Shown here piece by piece: positions 1 to 9,030 of a stretch of 40,653 nucleotides of DNA; the stretch's first letter is position 1, and each line of letters starts with the position of its first letter. The stretch lies in the NCBI GenBank assembly GCA_929200535.1, contig CAKMZV010000004.1:1-40653 (forward strand), in the 5' to 3' direction. Below the pieces are notes generated by a model. The model searched no databases, was not told the origin of the DNA, and worked only from the letters and a program-made list of their open reading frames with translations. The stretch comes from an uncultured Gammaproteobacteria bacterium (GTDB lineage: Bacteria > Pseudomonadota > Gammaproteobacteria > CAKMZV01). The translations under genes and the position numbers were made by a program.

Positions 1-1
1 T

Positions 2-180
2 GGGCAGACACATAGGTCTGCCCCTACTGAACAATGTCATTCCTTTTTCTGTCATGCTGAAACTTGTTTCAGCATCTCAGCATCCTATAGCACAATACTG
101 ATTTTTCGCAAGAGATTCTGAGGGCAAGCCTCAGAATGACAAATGGGGGCTCTCAGGCTCCCTCTCCCTGAGGGAGAGGG
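2..180. repeat. Cluster of four distinct perfect hairpins (REP/BIME-like)
   Basis: GGGCAGAC/GTCTGCCC (2-23); ATGCTGAAAC/GTTTCAGCAT (54-75); ATTCTGAGG/CCTCAGAAT (115-137); CCCTCTCCCT/AGGGAGAGGG (160-180). Confidence 0.8.
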
Positions 181-198
181 CTGGGGGGTGAGGGGGTT

Positions 199-903
199 TT
201 ATTTTTCGTGTTGTATTGCTATTTTATTGAGTTCTTTTTGGCGTTGTTTCCAGTTGGGTAGGAAGGTGGTCATTAGGCTTTTGAAGCGGTGGTTGTGGCT
301 GGGTTCAAGGAGGTGGGCCATTTCATGGACGACGAGATATTCTAAGCATTCGGGTGATTTTTTGGCGAGTTCGAGGTTTATCCATATTCGTTTGGCTCTT
401 GGGTTGCAGGTTCCCCATTTGGTTTTCATTTGTTTTATGCCAAATTCGGCTACGCTAACTTTCATTATGGGTTCATATTGTCGAATCAATATAGGGATAG
501 TTTCTTTAAGTTTTGTTCGGTACCAGTTATTTAATAATTTTTTCTTTTGCTCAATGCTGGTGTTAGGGGGAGTATGCATTGTGATGTGTTTATCATTAAG
601 TTCAATCTTTGGTCTTCCGATACTTTCAACAATTTTTAGCTGGTATTGTTTGCCATTGAAGTAGTGTTTTTCTTGGTCTATAAAATTTTTTGGTGTCTCG
701 GTTTGTTGATTTTTGATTTTTTTCTGTTGTTGCTTAATCCAATCTGATTTTGAGGTGATAAATAGGCGGATGGTATCAAGGGGCATTTTTTTTGGTGCTG
801 AAACTTTTACTTCACCATTGGGTGGATAAATTCTTAGGTAAACGTTTTTGATGTTCTTATAGGTAATTTCGATGGGTATTTTGTTTATGGATATTGTTAG
901 CAT
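199..903 (-). CDS. YgjP-like (DUF45) zinc metallopeptidase
   Basis: 234 aa ORF with HExxH motif in 'YLVVHEMAHLLEPSHNHRFKSLM' and the upstream 'KTKWGTCNPRAKRIWINLELAKKSPECLEYLVVHE' block typical of YgjP/WLM-like peptidases. Confidence 0.88.
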   Translation of the reverse strand: MLTISINKIPIEITYKNIKNVYLRIYPPNGEVKVSAPKKMPLDTIRLFITSKSDWIKQQQKKIKNQQTETPKNFIDQEKHYFNGKQYQLKIVESIGRPKIELNDKHITMHTPPNTSIEQKKKLLNNWYRTKLKETIPILIRQYEPIMKVSVAEFGIKQMKTKWGTCNPRAKRIWINLELAKKSPECLEYLVVHEMAHLLEPSHNHRFKSLMTTFLPNWKQRQKELNKIAIQHEK

Positions 904-961
904 TTTTGTCTTTTGAGGATTTTGTGTATAATTGAAATTTTAATCAATAGAGGCTAATAAA

Positions 962-1516
962 ATGAATAAATTGTACTCGAAAATTCTAGTGGTTTTATTG
1001 TTCGTTTGTTTTTGGGTTTCCCCTTCTTTTGCAGAGGATAGTTTTGCAGAGGATAAAAAATTCAATATATCTTTTTCACCTGTTCTATTATTGTTTTTTG
1101 GGGTAATAGATATGTCTGGAGAAATTAGAGCGACTGAGTCAATTGCAGTTGGGCTTAATTACAGTTATTGGAAAAGTAACTATGGTGATTTAGTAGATAC
1201 TCAAGAATCTATTTTTAGTAGCACTATTTTATATAGTCGTTATTATTTCAATGGTAATAAAGATGGGGGTTTTGTGGGTTTAGGATTTGTAAATGTGAAT
1301 TTCGAGTCTCCCAATGATGATTTTCCGCCGACCACTTCTTTATTTAAAAGATCAGGAGGCTTTGGTGAAATTGGTTATCAGTGGCGTTGGGAAAGTGTTT
1401 TTCAAGGGTTAAGCTATGGTCGATGGTTCTTAGAAGATATTGAGAATCCCACTGGTACTGATTTGGAGTTATCAGGAGGTCCTGGCCTTGCATATCGAGT
1501 AGGAGTGTATTTTTAA
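962..1516 (+). CDS. Putative outer-membrane beta-barrel protein, signal peptide present
   Basis: 184 aa; N-terminal hydrophobic signal 'ILVVLLFVCFWVSPSFAED', alternating aromatic strands, C-terminal 'GLAYRVGVYF' ending in F. Confidence 0.55.
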   Translation: MNKLYSKILVVLLFVCFWVSPSFAEDSFAEDKKFNISFSPVLLLFFGVIDMSGEIRATESIAVGLNYSYWKSNYGDLVDTQESIFSSTILYSRYYFNGNKDGGFVGLGFVNVNFESPNDDFPPTTSLFKRSGGFGEIGYQWRWESVFQGLSYGRWFLEDIENPTGTDLELSGGPGLAYRVGVYF

Positions 1517-1693
1517 GAGTAAAAAATGGTCAGTATAGTTATCGGCTGGATGTATTTGTTTCTATTCTCACATAGGGAGATTGTAGGAAGGCATTTTTGT
1601 TATTGCGAGGCACCAAACAATTTGTGCGTTTGCTCTAACAGATTACCACGGTCGCTGAACTGCACTCCCTCGCAATGATGAAGAGTAGGCAAT

Positions 1694-2497
1694 TTAGTAT
1701 TTATTAAAGCTGTTTTTACGACAGAAGGCGTAGATGTTTAGGTTGTATTTTTTGGCGTAGTCGATGGATAGGGAGGAGGTGGCTCCTACTGAGATAAGGT
1801 TGGGGATGCCTGCATTGATGCATTTTTGTACGAGTTCAAAGCCGATGCGTCCACTGACCCAAACTATTTTTGCTTCACTCAGTTTGTCTTCAAGCCAGAG
1901 TTTTCCGATGGCTTTGTCTAAGGCGTTGTGTCTGCCTATATCTTCACCGCTGCTGAGTATTTCCCCGTGTTTATTAAAAATAACAGCAGCGTGAGTGCCT
2001 CCTGTTTTTTCAAAAAGTTGTTGAGTGGGTGGGGTATTTATAATGTCGTTGATAAGTTGGTTATCAGGCGTCCAAGGGATTGTTTTTTGCAGGTGTTGGT
2101 ATAGGTTTTCTATGGTTTGTAGGGCACAGCTACCACAGCCGGCATGTGTGAGGTGAGGGCGTTCGGCGATATTAATTTCTTTATTGCCAATAAGGGTGAT
2201 GGCATCGTCTTCTTGGCAGAAGTGAACCATTTCAAGTTGTTGGGGGGATTGTAAATAGCCTTCGGCAAGCATAAAGCCACAGGCGAGGTCGTGGTCATTC
2301 GTTGGGGTGCGTAGTAGGGTGACGATGGTTTGTAGTTTTTCTGGGGTTTGGGTGTGTGAGTAGCGAATTAAGAGTGGTGCTTCGGTGGCAATGCAGTCTT
2401 GCCCCGTTTGTTCGTGTTCAGGGTGTTTTTTATCACCTGAAATTTTTGTAAAGGCGTAGGTGGTGGATGAGGGGGTTTGTGAGGTTAAATCGTTCAC
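1694..2497 (-). CDS. fdhD: Formate dehydrogenase accessory sulfurtransferase FdhD
   Basis: 'HAGCGSCA' CxxC loop, 'TGGTHAAVIFNKHGEILSSGEDIGRHNALDKAIG' FdhD signature; last gene of the fds operon. Confidence 0.95.
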   Translation of the reverse strand: MNDLTSQTPSSTTYAFTKISGDKKHPEHEQTGQDCIATEAPLLIRYSHTQTPEKLQTIVTLLRTPTNDHDLACGFMLAEGYLQSPQQLEMVHFCQEDDAITLIGNKEINIAERPHLTHAGCGSCALQTIENLYQHLQKTIPWTPDNQLINDIINTPPTQQLFEKTGGTHAAVIFNKHGEILSSGEDIGRHNALDKAIGKLWLEDKLSEAKIVWVSGRIGFELVQKCINAGIPNLISVGATSSLSIDYAKKYNLNIYAFCRKNSFNKY

Positions 2498-2532
2498 AAC
2501 AGGGAACGGTACAGAGTAGTAGGTGCGGTTTT

Positions 2533-2736
2533 TTAGATTTTTTTAACCACTAACTTAAGAGCGGGTGAGTATGCTTGCTCATTGGTGCTGAAATCTGATT
2601 TGAGATCTTTGCGCATTGCTGGCGTCCAAAATTGCTCTATGTGGGTGATGGTTTGTTGGGTTCTTTGTTCTTCGGGGTAGGCAGAAAAATTAGCACATAT
2701 ATTTTCTGCCATAAGGAGTAATTTATTTGCTTCCAT
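2533..2736 (-). CDS. fdsD: NAD-dependent formate dehydrogenase delta subunit (FdsD-like)
   Basis: 67 aa; 'LLLMAENICANFSAYPEEQRTQQTITHIEQFWTPAMRKDL' resembles FdsD; lies between fdsA and fdhD. Confidence 0.85.
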   Translation of the reverse strand: MEANKLLLMAENICANFSAYPEEQRTQQTITHIEQFWTPAMRKDLKSDFSTNEQAYSPALKLVVKKI

Positions 2737-2748
2737 CGTGCGTTTTAA

Positions 2749-5586
2749 TTATGTGGTTGATGATTCGTAGAGTTTATTGACTTGCACTGCGGTAACTTTA
2801 TATTCAGGGCAGTTGGTTGCCCAGTCAGAGAGTTCTGTGGTAATCACATTGACTCCACTATCTGGATGGTGGAAAGTGGTATAGACTACACCAGGAGGAA
2901 TTCTATCGGTTGCAATGGCACGTAGTTTTGTTTTGGCAACGCGACTATCTAAGCTAATCCAGTCACCGTCTGAAATGCCTCTGCTTTCAGCATCGGTGGG
3001 GTTGATTTCTAAAATATCTTCATTATGCCATTGTGAATTTTCTGTGCGTCGGGTCTGGGTGCCGACATTGTATTGCGAGAGAATACGCCCAGTGGTAAGG
3101 AGTAGGGGGAATTTAGCTCCGGATTTTTCTAAGGTTGGGACATATTCAGTGAGCATAAATTGCCCTTTACCAATGACGAATTTGTCCATATGCATTAGTG
3201 GAGTGCCGTCTGGGTTTTCATCGTTGCATGGCCATTGTACGGATGTTTTTTCATCAAGCAATTGATAACTAACATTACTGAAGGTTGGGGTAAGGCGAGC
3301 AACTTCATCCATAATTTCACTTGGGTGGCTGTAGTTCATTGGGTAGCCCAGGGCGTTGGAAAACGCTTGTGTAACTTCCCAATCTGCCATGCCTGCGAGT
3401 GGGTTGGTGATTTTACGGACACGGCTGATGCGTCTTTCGGCGTTGGTAAATGTGCCGTCTTTTTCCAAGAAGGAACTTCCGGGGAAAAATACGTGGGCGT
3501 ATTTTGCGGTTTCGTTTAGGAATAAATCTTGAACAATCACACATTCCATTGCGGATAGTGCTTCGGCTACGTGGAGCGTGTTAGGGTCGGATTGTGCAGG
3601 GTCTTCGCCGTGAATATACATTCCTTTAAAGTCTCCAGCAATTGCCGCATCAAACATATTGGGAAGCCTAAGTCCAGGTTCTGAGCGTAAGTCAGCTTGC
3701 CATTCTTTGGCGAGTTGGGTGCGGGTTTTATCATCGCTAACATGGCGATAGCCTGGGAATTCATGCGGGAAAGAGCCCATATCGCAGGCACCTTGGACAT
3801 TGTTTTGACCACGCAGTGGGTTTACGCCAACGCCTTCTTTGCCTATATTTCCTGTGAGCATTGCGAGGTTGGCAATTGCCATTACGGTTGAAGAGCCTTG
3901 TGAATGTTCGGTAACACCTAAGCCATAGTAAATAGCAGCTTTTCCACCAGTGGCATAGAGAACGGCTGCATCATAGATAACTTGTGGATCAACTTGAGCA
4001 TATTGGGCAACTGCTTCGGGTGAGTTTTTCGATTGTTTGATAAATTCTAACCAGTTTTGATAGAGTTGTGAATCACAACGTTCTTCTAAGAAGTTTTGAT
4101 CTTGTAGGTTGTTTTTTACAATGACGTGAGCCATTGCATTTAGAATGGCAACATTGGTACCCGGTTTTAGGGGGATATGATGGTCGGCTTTAATATGTGC
4201 TGATTGAACTAAGTCAATTTTTCTTGGATCAACAACAATTAGTTTAGCACCTTGGCGGAGCCTTTGTTTAACACGGCTACCGAATACCGGGTGGGCATCG
4301 GTTGGGTTTGCTCCAATAAACATTACCACATCAGACTCACCAACAGATTTAAAGTTTTGAGTGCCAGCCGAGGTGCCGAAGGTTTTTTTAAGTCCATAGC
4401 CCGTTGGCGAGTGGCATACGCGAGCACAGGTATCAACATTATTGTTGCCCATTGCCGCACGGGTGAGTTTTTGTATGAGGTAAGTTTCTTCGTTGGTGCA
4501 ACGTGAGGAGGTGATGCTACCTATGCAGTCTATACCGTGTTTTTTTTGTAGTTCTTTAAATTTATTGGCTGCAAAGGTGAAGGCTTCGTCCCAGCTAACG
4601 GGTTTCCATTCATCATTGATATTATCACGGATGAGGGGGGTCGTAATGCGATCTTCGCTGGTGGCGTAAGTCCATGCAAAACGCCCTTTAACACAGGAAT
4701 GCCCTTCATTGGCTTTGCCTTGTTTGGCAGGGGTCATACGAATGACTTGCTCACCTTTATGTTCTGCCCAAAATGAACAACCGACACCGCAGTAGGCACA
4801 GGTGGTCATTTTTTTATCCTCAGCAACGCCGAATTCAATCACGCTTTTTTCCATTAGGCTGGCTGTCGGGCAGGCTTGCACACAAGCACCACAAGAGACA
4901 CATTCAGAATCAATAAAGGATTGATGATCCGAGGGGGAAACTTTAGAATCAAAGCCACGTTTTTCAATGGTTAGAGCAAAAGTGCCTTGTACTTCATCAC
5001 AGGCTCTTACACAGCGTGAGCAGAGAATGCATTTGCTGGCATCATAAGTGAAGTAAGGGTTGCTGGTATCTTTTTTTAATTTGAGGTGGTTTTCACCTTC
5101 ACCATAACGTACTTCACGTAATCCAACAACACCTGCCATATCTTCGAGCTCACAGTCGCCATTTGCAGGGCAGGTTAGACAATCCAAGGGATGATCGGAA
5201 ATATAAAGCTCCATAATGCCCTTGCGTAATTTAGCTAATTTATTGGATTGGGTAACTACCTCCATTCCTTCAGCAACTAATGTGTGGCAGGAGGCAACTG
5301 GCTTGCGGTGCATATTTGTTGTTACGATACATAGGCGACAAGAACCAAAAGCATTAACGCTATCAGTAGCACAGAGCTTTGGTAGGTGGATGCCTGCCTC
5401 AATACAGGCTCTCAGAATGGAATTGCCTGCTTTGGTGCGAACGGTTTTATTATCAATGACTAATGAAACAATCTCATCAGAGGTGGATTCGGGTGTACCA
5501 TAATCCATATTACCGAGATAGCTTACAGATTCAGTATTTAGTTCAACAAATTGATTATTATTTTCACCACGTTCAATATTAAGCAT
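2749..5586 (-). CDS. fdsA: NAD-dependent formate dehydrogenase alpha (catalytic, molybdopterin) subunit
   Basis: 945 aa; N-terminal 2Fe-2S and 4Fe-4S motifs, 'CAYCGVGCSFWAEHKGEQVI', molybdopterin domain, 'DTCARVCHSPTGYGLKKTFG' (Cys form). Confidence 0.96.
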   Translation of the reverse strand: MLNIERGENNNQFVELNTESVSYLGNMDYGTPESTSDEIVSLVIDNKTVRTKAGNSILRACIEAGIHLPKLCATDSVNAFGSCRLCIVTTNMHRKPVASCHTLVAEGMEVVTQSNKLAKLRKGIMELYISDHPLDCLTCPANGDCELEDMAGVVGLREVRYGEGENHLKLKKDTSNPYFTYDASKCILCSRCVRACDEVQGTFALTIEKRGFDSKVSPSDHQSFIDSECVSCGACVQACPTASLMEKSVIEFGVAEDKKMTTCAYCGVGCSFWAEHKGEQVIRMTPAKQGKANEGHSCVKGRFAWTYATSEDRITTPLIRDNINDEWKPVSWDEAFTFAANKFKELQKKHGIDCIGSITSSRCTNEETYLIQKLTRAAMGNNNVDTCARVCHSPTGYGLKKTFGTSAGTQNFKSVGESDVVMFIGANPTDAHPVFGSRVKQRLRQGAKLIVVDPRKIDLVQSAHIKADHHIPLKPGTNVAILNAMAHVIVKNNLQDQNFLEERCDSQLYQNWLEFIKQSKNSPEAVAQYAQVDPQVIYDAAVLYATGGKAAIYYGLGVTEHSQGSSTVMAIANLAMLTGNIGKEGVGVNPLRGQNNVQGACDMGSFPHEFPGYRHVSDDKTRTQLAKEWQADLRSEPGLRLPNMFDAAIAGDFKGMYIHGEDPAQSDPNTLHVAEALSAMECVIVQDLFLNETAKYAHVFFPGSSFLEKDGTFTNAERRISRVRKITNPLAGMADWEVTQAFSNALGYPMNYSHPSEIMDEVARLTPTFSNVSYQLLDEKTSVQWPCNDENPDGTPLMHMDKFVIGKGQFMLTEYVPTLEKSGAKFPLLLTTGRILSQYNVGTQTRRTENSQWHNEDILEINPTDAESRGISDGDWISLDSRVAKTKLRAIATDRIPPGVVYTTFHHPDSGVNVITTELSDWATNCPEYKVTAVQVNKLYESSTT

Positions 5587-5627
5587 AGTTTGCCTCTTTC
5601 AATATTTTATAAGTATCGGTACTAAAA

Positions 5628-7151
5628 TTATTTTATTCCAAAATCGCTCGGAAAGTGCTTGATTGCACTTTTTACTGGGAAAGGAGTCATTCCACCAAGA
5701 GCACAGAGGGAAGTCTCTTCCATCAGTTCACATAAATCATCAACAACTTCTAAGTTTTTATCTAAATCTTGTTTTTTCTGAATCTTTGCAATAAGCTCAG
5801 CCCCACGAGTGGAACCAATACGACAAGGCGTGCATTTACCACAAGATTCATGAGCACAAAATTCAAAGGCGAATTTTGCTTGTTCAGAAAGATCGACCGT
5901 ATCATCAAATACCACCACACCACCGTGCCCTACCATACCGCCTTTACCCATAAAGGTTTCATAATCAAGCGGAAGATCAAATAATTCTTCTGGAAAATAA
6001 GCCCCAAGAGGACCACCAACTTGCACTGCTTTGATTGGGCGTTCGGTTCGTGTGCCACCACCAATTTCGGACAAAACTGTTTTCAATGAAGTACCAAAAG
6101 GAACTTCATACAAACCACCATTTTTGATATTTCCAGCAAGTTGTACGGTTAAAGTGCCTTTAGATTTTTCATAGCCTATTTCGTTATGAGCCTTGCCTCC
6201 TTGCAATAGAATTTCTGGTAAAGTTGCCAGCGTGATCACGTTATTGAGTGCTGTTGGTGAGGCAAAAAGCCCTTCAATGGCAGGTAATGGTGGCTTAAAG
6301 CGAATAACGCCTCTTTTGCCTTCTAAACTTTCTAATAAGGAGGTTTCTTCACCACAAATATAAGCACCTGCTCCGCTGTGGATTTTTAAATCAAAATTAA
6401 AGCCACTATCCAATATGTTTTTTCCGAGCAAACCGACTTGATAGGCGTTCTCAATGGCTTGGGTTAAGCGCTGTAAGGCAAGTGGGTATTCAGAGCGTAG
6501 ATAAACAAACCCTTGAGTGGCTCCGACGGCTTTTGCTGAAATTGTCATTCCTTCAATTAGGCAAAAGGGGTCGCCTTCTATTAGCATACGATCGGCAAAG
6601 GTGCCACTGTCACCTTCATCGGCATTGCAGACAATGTATTTTTGTTTGGCTGGAGAGTCTTTGACGGTTTGCAGTTTTATACCTGTTGGAAAGCCTGCAC
6701 CTCCACGTCCTCGTATGCCACTTTCTTTGATTTGATCAATAACTCCTTGCGGTTCCATTGAGAGGGCTTTTTTTAACCCTTCATAGCCTTGCTCTTGCTG
6801 ATAACTTTGTACGCACGTGGGAGAATTTAAGCCCACACGTCTAAAGGTAAAACGCTGTTGGCATTTAAGCAAAGGTAAGTCTTGAGTTTTGCCAGCATAA
6901 CAAGAATGATTAAAGTTAGGTTTGTTATCTGTAAGTAGAGTTTGCAAATCTTTCTCAGTCACTTTAGTGAAAGCGTGCCTTTCATTGTTATGCTCTACTT
7001 CAATCATTGGTTCATAGGCGTATAAGCCAAATCCCCCAGTCTCAACCACTTGATAGTTTTGTTGTTTTGCGATTTCTTGTAGTGGTGATAAAAGATTTTT
7101 TATTCCTATGGATAAAGTGCCGGTTTCAATTCCAATGTATATTTTTTTCAC
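5628..7151 (-). CDS. fdsB: NAD-dependent formate dehydrogenase beta subunit (NuoF-like)
   Basis: 507 aa; 'GIRGRGGAGFPTGIK', 'CNADEGDSGTFADR', 'GAGAYICGEETSLLESLEGKRG', 'ESCGKCTPCRIGS'. Confidence 0.95.
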   Translation of the reverse strand: MKKIYIGIETGTLSIGIKNLLSPLQEIAKQQNYQVVETGGFGLYAYEPMIEVEHNNERHAFTKVTEKDLQTLLTDNKPNFNHSCYAGKTQDLPLLKCQQRFTFRRVGLNSPTCVQSYQQEQGYEGLKKALSMEPQGVIDQIKESGIRGRGGAGFPTGIKLQTVKDSPAKQKYIVCNADEGDSGTFADRMLIEGDPFCLIEGMTISAKAVGATQGFVYLRSEYPLALQRLTQAIENAYQVGLLGKNILDSGFNFDLKIHSGAGAYICGEETSLLESLEGKRGVIRFKPPLPAIEGLFASPTALNNVITLATLPEILLQGGKAHNEIGYEKSKGTLTVQLAGNIKNGGLYEVPFGTSLKTVLSEIGGGTRTERPIKAVQVGGPLGAYFPEELFDLPLDYETFMGKGGMVGHGGVVVFDDTVDLSEQAKFAFEFCAHESCGKCTPCRIGSTRGAELIAKIQKKQDLDKNLEVVDDLCELMEETSLCALGGMTPFPVKSAIKHFPSDFGIK

Positions 7152-7170
7152 GAGTATTTTGGATAAATTT

Positions 7171-7617
7171 TTAGGCTAATAAATTTTTGATTTGAGAGAT
7201 AGATACATTGCCATAGCATTGATTATCAATCATCGCAGCAGGGGCAAGTGCACAGTTGCCAAGGCAATAAACTTTCTCAATACTAATCTCACCATCTTTT
7301 GGGTATGCACTTTCTAACTCCTGCATTAATTGACGTACTCCCATTGATTGGCAAGCCTCTGCTTGACACACACGGATAATTTTTTTTGCATTGCTGGGTG
7401 CATCTTGAAGTTTGAGATCATCGTAAAATGTGACGACCCCATGCACATCAGCACGAGAAATATTAAAGGCTTCAGCGAGCGTGGAAATGCTATTTTTGGG
7501 GATATAGCTTAGTTCTTGCTGTATGAGAATGAGAGTTTGTAATAACTCACTCTCTGGAAGCACTTGAGAATTAAGTGCTTTTTGCTGTTGTTCGATTATA
7601 TTTTCAATTTTTTGCAT
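7171..7617 (-). CDS. fdsG: NAD-dependent formate dehydrogenase gamma subunit (NuoE-like)
   Basis: 148 aa with 2Fe-2S motifs 'CQAEACQSMG' and 'CLGNCALAP'; upstream of fdsB. Confidence 0.93.
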   Translation of the reverse strand: MQKIENIIEQQQKALNSQVLPESELLQTLILIQQELSYIPKNSISTLAEAFNISRADVHGVVTFYDDLKLQDAPSNAKKIIRVCQAEACQSMGVRQLMQELESAYPKDGEISIEKVYCLGNCALAPAAMIDNQCYGNVSISQIKNLLA

Positions 7618-7671
7618 ATCACATTATTGATTTTGTATAGACGGCTTGTTCCACACATAGACATAAACGAG

Positions 7672-7722
7672 GAGTGTTTTTATGCAAAAAAAGTCTTATT
7701 TTTTCATAAAAACACAATACTC
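7672..7722. promoter_or_regulatory. Long inverted repeat in the fdsG leader region
   Basis: GTGTTTTTATG (7674-7684) and CATAAAAACAC (7705-7715) form an 11-bp perfect stem, extendable inward by A7/T6 tracts and outward by GAGT..ACTC. Confidence 0.5.
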
Positions 7723-7870
7723 TTTTTTAAAGTAGTGAGAGTAAATTATACTTTTTTTTAAAGGCTAAAACTATGGGTAACTGGTATATTTTTATAAAAT
7801 TTTCGTGTTTAAATAAATTTGATTGCTTTGATTGGGATATTGCAATAGCAATCATGCGGGTGAAATCATT

Positions 7871-7900
7871 CCCTGAGGGAGAGGGCTAGGGTGAGGGGGA
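7871..7900. repeat. Dispersed GC-rich repeat, partial copy of the 160-197 element
   Basis: CCCTGAGGGAGAGGGCTAGGGTGAGGGGGA matches CCCTGAGGGAGAGGGCTGGGGGGTGAGGGGG at 166-196. Confidence 0.8.
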
Positions 7901-8063
7901 AGACTAATAGAAAAATGGTAGAGCTGATTTTTTGATTTTTCTATACTCAAATATAGGATGAGTATATTTTTTAAGGTACAATCATTTTTAGCCTTTTAAT
8001 CACACTGGATTTTTAGTGTAAAGGTGTAAGCAATTTTTTGAAATTCTTCCGACTTAAAAAATA

Positions 8064-9020
8064 ATGAAAATAGGATTTATTGGTCTTGGTAATGTAGGTT
8101 CTAAGCTATCAAATACATTGTTGCGTAATGGTTATGATGTGAATGTTTTAGATTTAAATAAAGAGTTAGTTAAGCAAGCAGAGGAAAAAGGGGCAAATAA
8201 GACAATTTGCGCTGATTCACCGCAAATGTTAATGGCTGCGGTGGATGTGGTTATTACTTGTTTGCCAAATCCAGAAGCGAGTGCTTTGGTTGTTGAAGGT
8301 GAAGAGGGGATTTTATGTGCCAATGTTGCGGGAAAACTTTGGTTAGAAATGAGTAGTACCGATGAAGCTGAGGTTAAGCGTTTAGGAAAAAAGATGCAAG
8401 ATTTAGGTGGGATGATGTTGGATACTCCGGTATCAGGGGGATGTCATCGTGCGGATACGGGCAATATTGCTATTTTTGCAGGAGGGGATAGAGAGGCGTT
8501 TGAGTTTGCATTGCCGTTACTGACAACAATGGGCAGGCGTGTACTTCATACTGGAAAATTAGGCTCTGCATCTATTTTAAAGGTGCTTACAAATTATTTG
8601 GCAACAACAAATTTAGTGGCACTTGCGGAAGCCTTAACGACGGCAAAAAAGGCGAATATGGATATGAATATTACTTATGAGGCGATTAAAATTTCCTCAG
8701 GAACTTCTTTTGTTCATGAAACAGAATCACAGGTGATTTTAAATGGCAGTCGTGATATTAATTTTACGATGGATTTAGTATTAAAAGATATTAGCTTATT
8801 TGATCAAATAGCACAAAATAACGGGGTTCCTTTAAGGGTATCTCCTTTGATTGTTGATATATTTAAACGAGGAATTGAAACGTATGGTGAGCGGGAATTA
8901 TCTCCCAATATTATTAAATTATATGAAGAGGCTTGTGGCGTTTCAGTGCTCGGTAAAGGATTTCCGCCTTTTATGGTTGATGATGAACCTGAAGAAAAAG
9001 GGGCAGAGGTAAAGCCATAG
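8064..9020 (+). CDS. NAD(P)-dependent oxidoreductase, 3-hydroxyisobutyrate dehydrogenase family
   Basis: 318 aa; 'IGFIGLGNVGSKLSNTLLRNGYDV' Rossmann motif, 'MLDTPVSGGCHRADTGNIAIFAGGD', 'GSASILKVLTNYL' (catalytic Lys). Confidence 0.88.
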   Translation: MKIGFIGLGNVGSKLSNTLLRNGYDVNVLDLNKELVKQAEEKGANKTICADSPQMLMAAVDVVITCLPNPEASALVVEGEEGILCANVAGKLWLEMSSTDEAEVKRLGKKMQDLGGMMLDTPVSGGCHRADTGNIAIFAGGDREAFEFALPLLTTMGRRVLHTGKLGSASILKVLTNYLATTNLVALAEALTTAKKANMDMNITYEAIKISSGTSFVHETESQVILNGSRDINFTMDLVLKDISLFDQIAQNNGVPLRVSPLIVDIFKRGIETYGERELSPNIIKLYEEACGVSVLGKGFPPFMVDDEPEEKGAEVKP

Positions 9021-9030
9021 GGTGAGACCT

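Noticed and set aside
143-664. 173-aa + strand ORF opposite the YgjP-like gene
   Set aside because: Runs through the hairpin repeat and antisense to a metallopeptidase with a clear HExxH motif.
2915-5503. Several + strand ORFs of 60-116 aa opposite fdsA
   Set aside because: Antisense shadows of a clear long conserved gene; no motifs.
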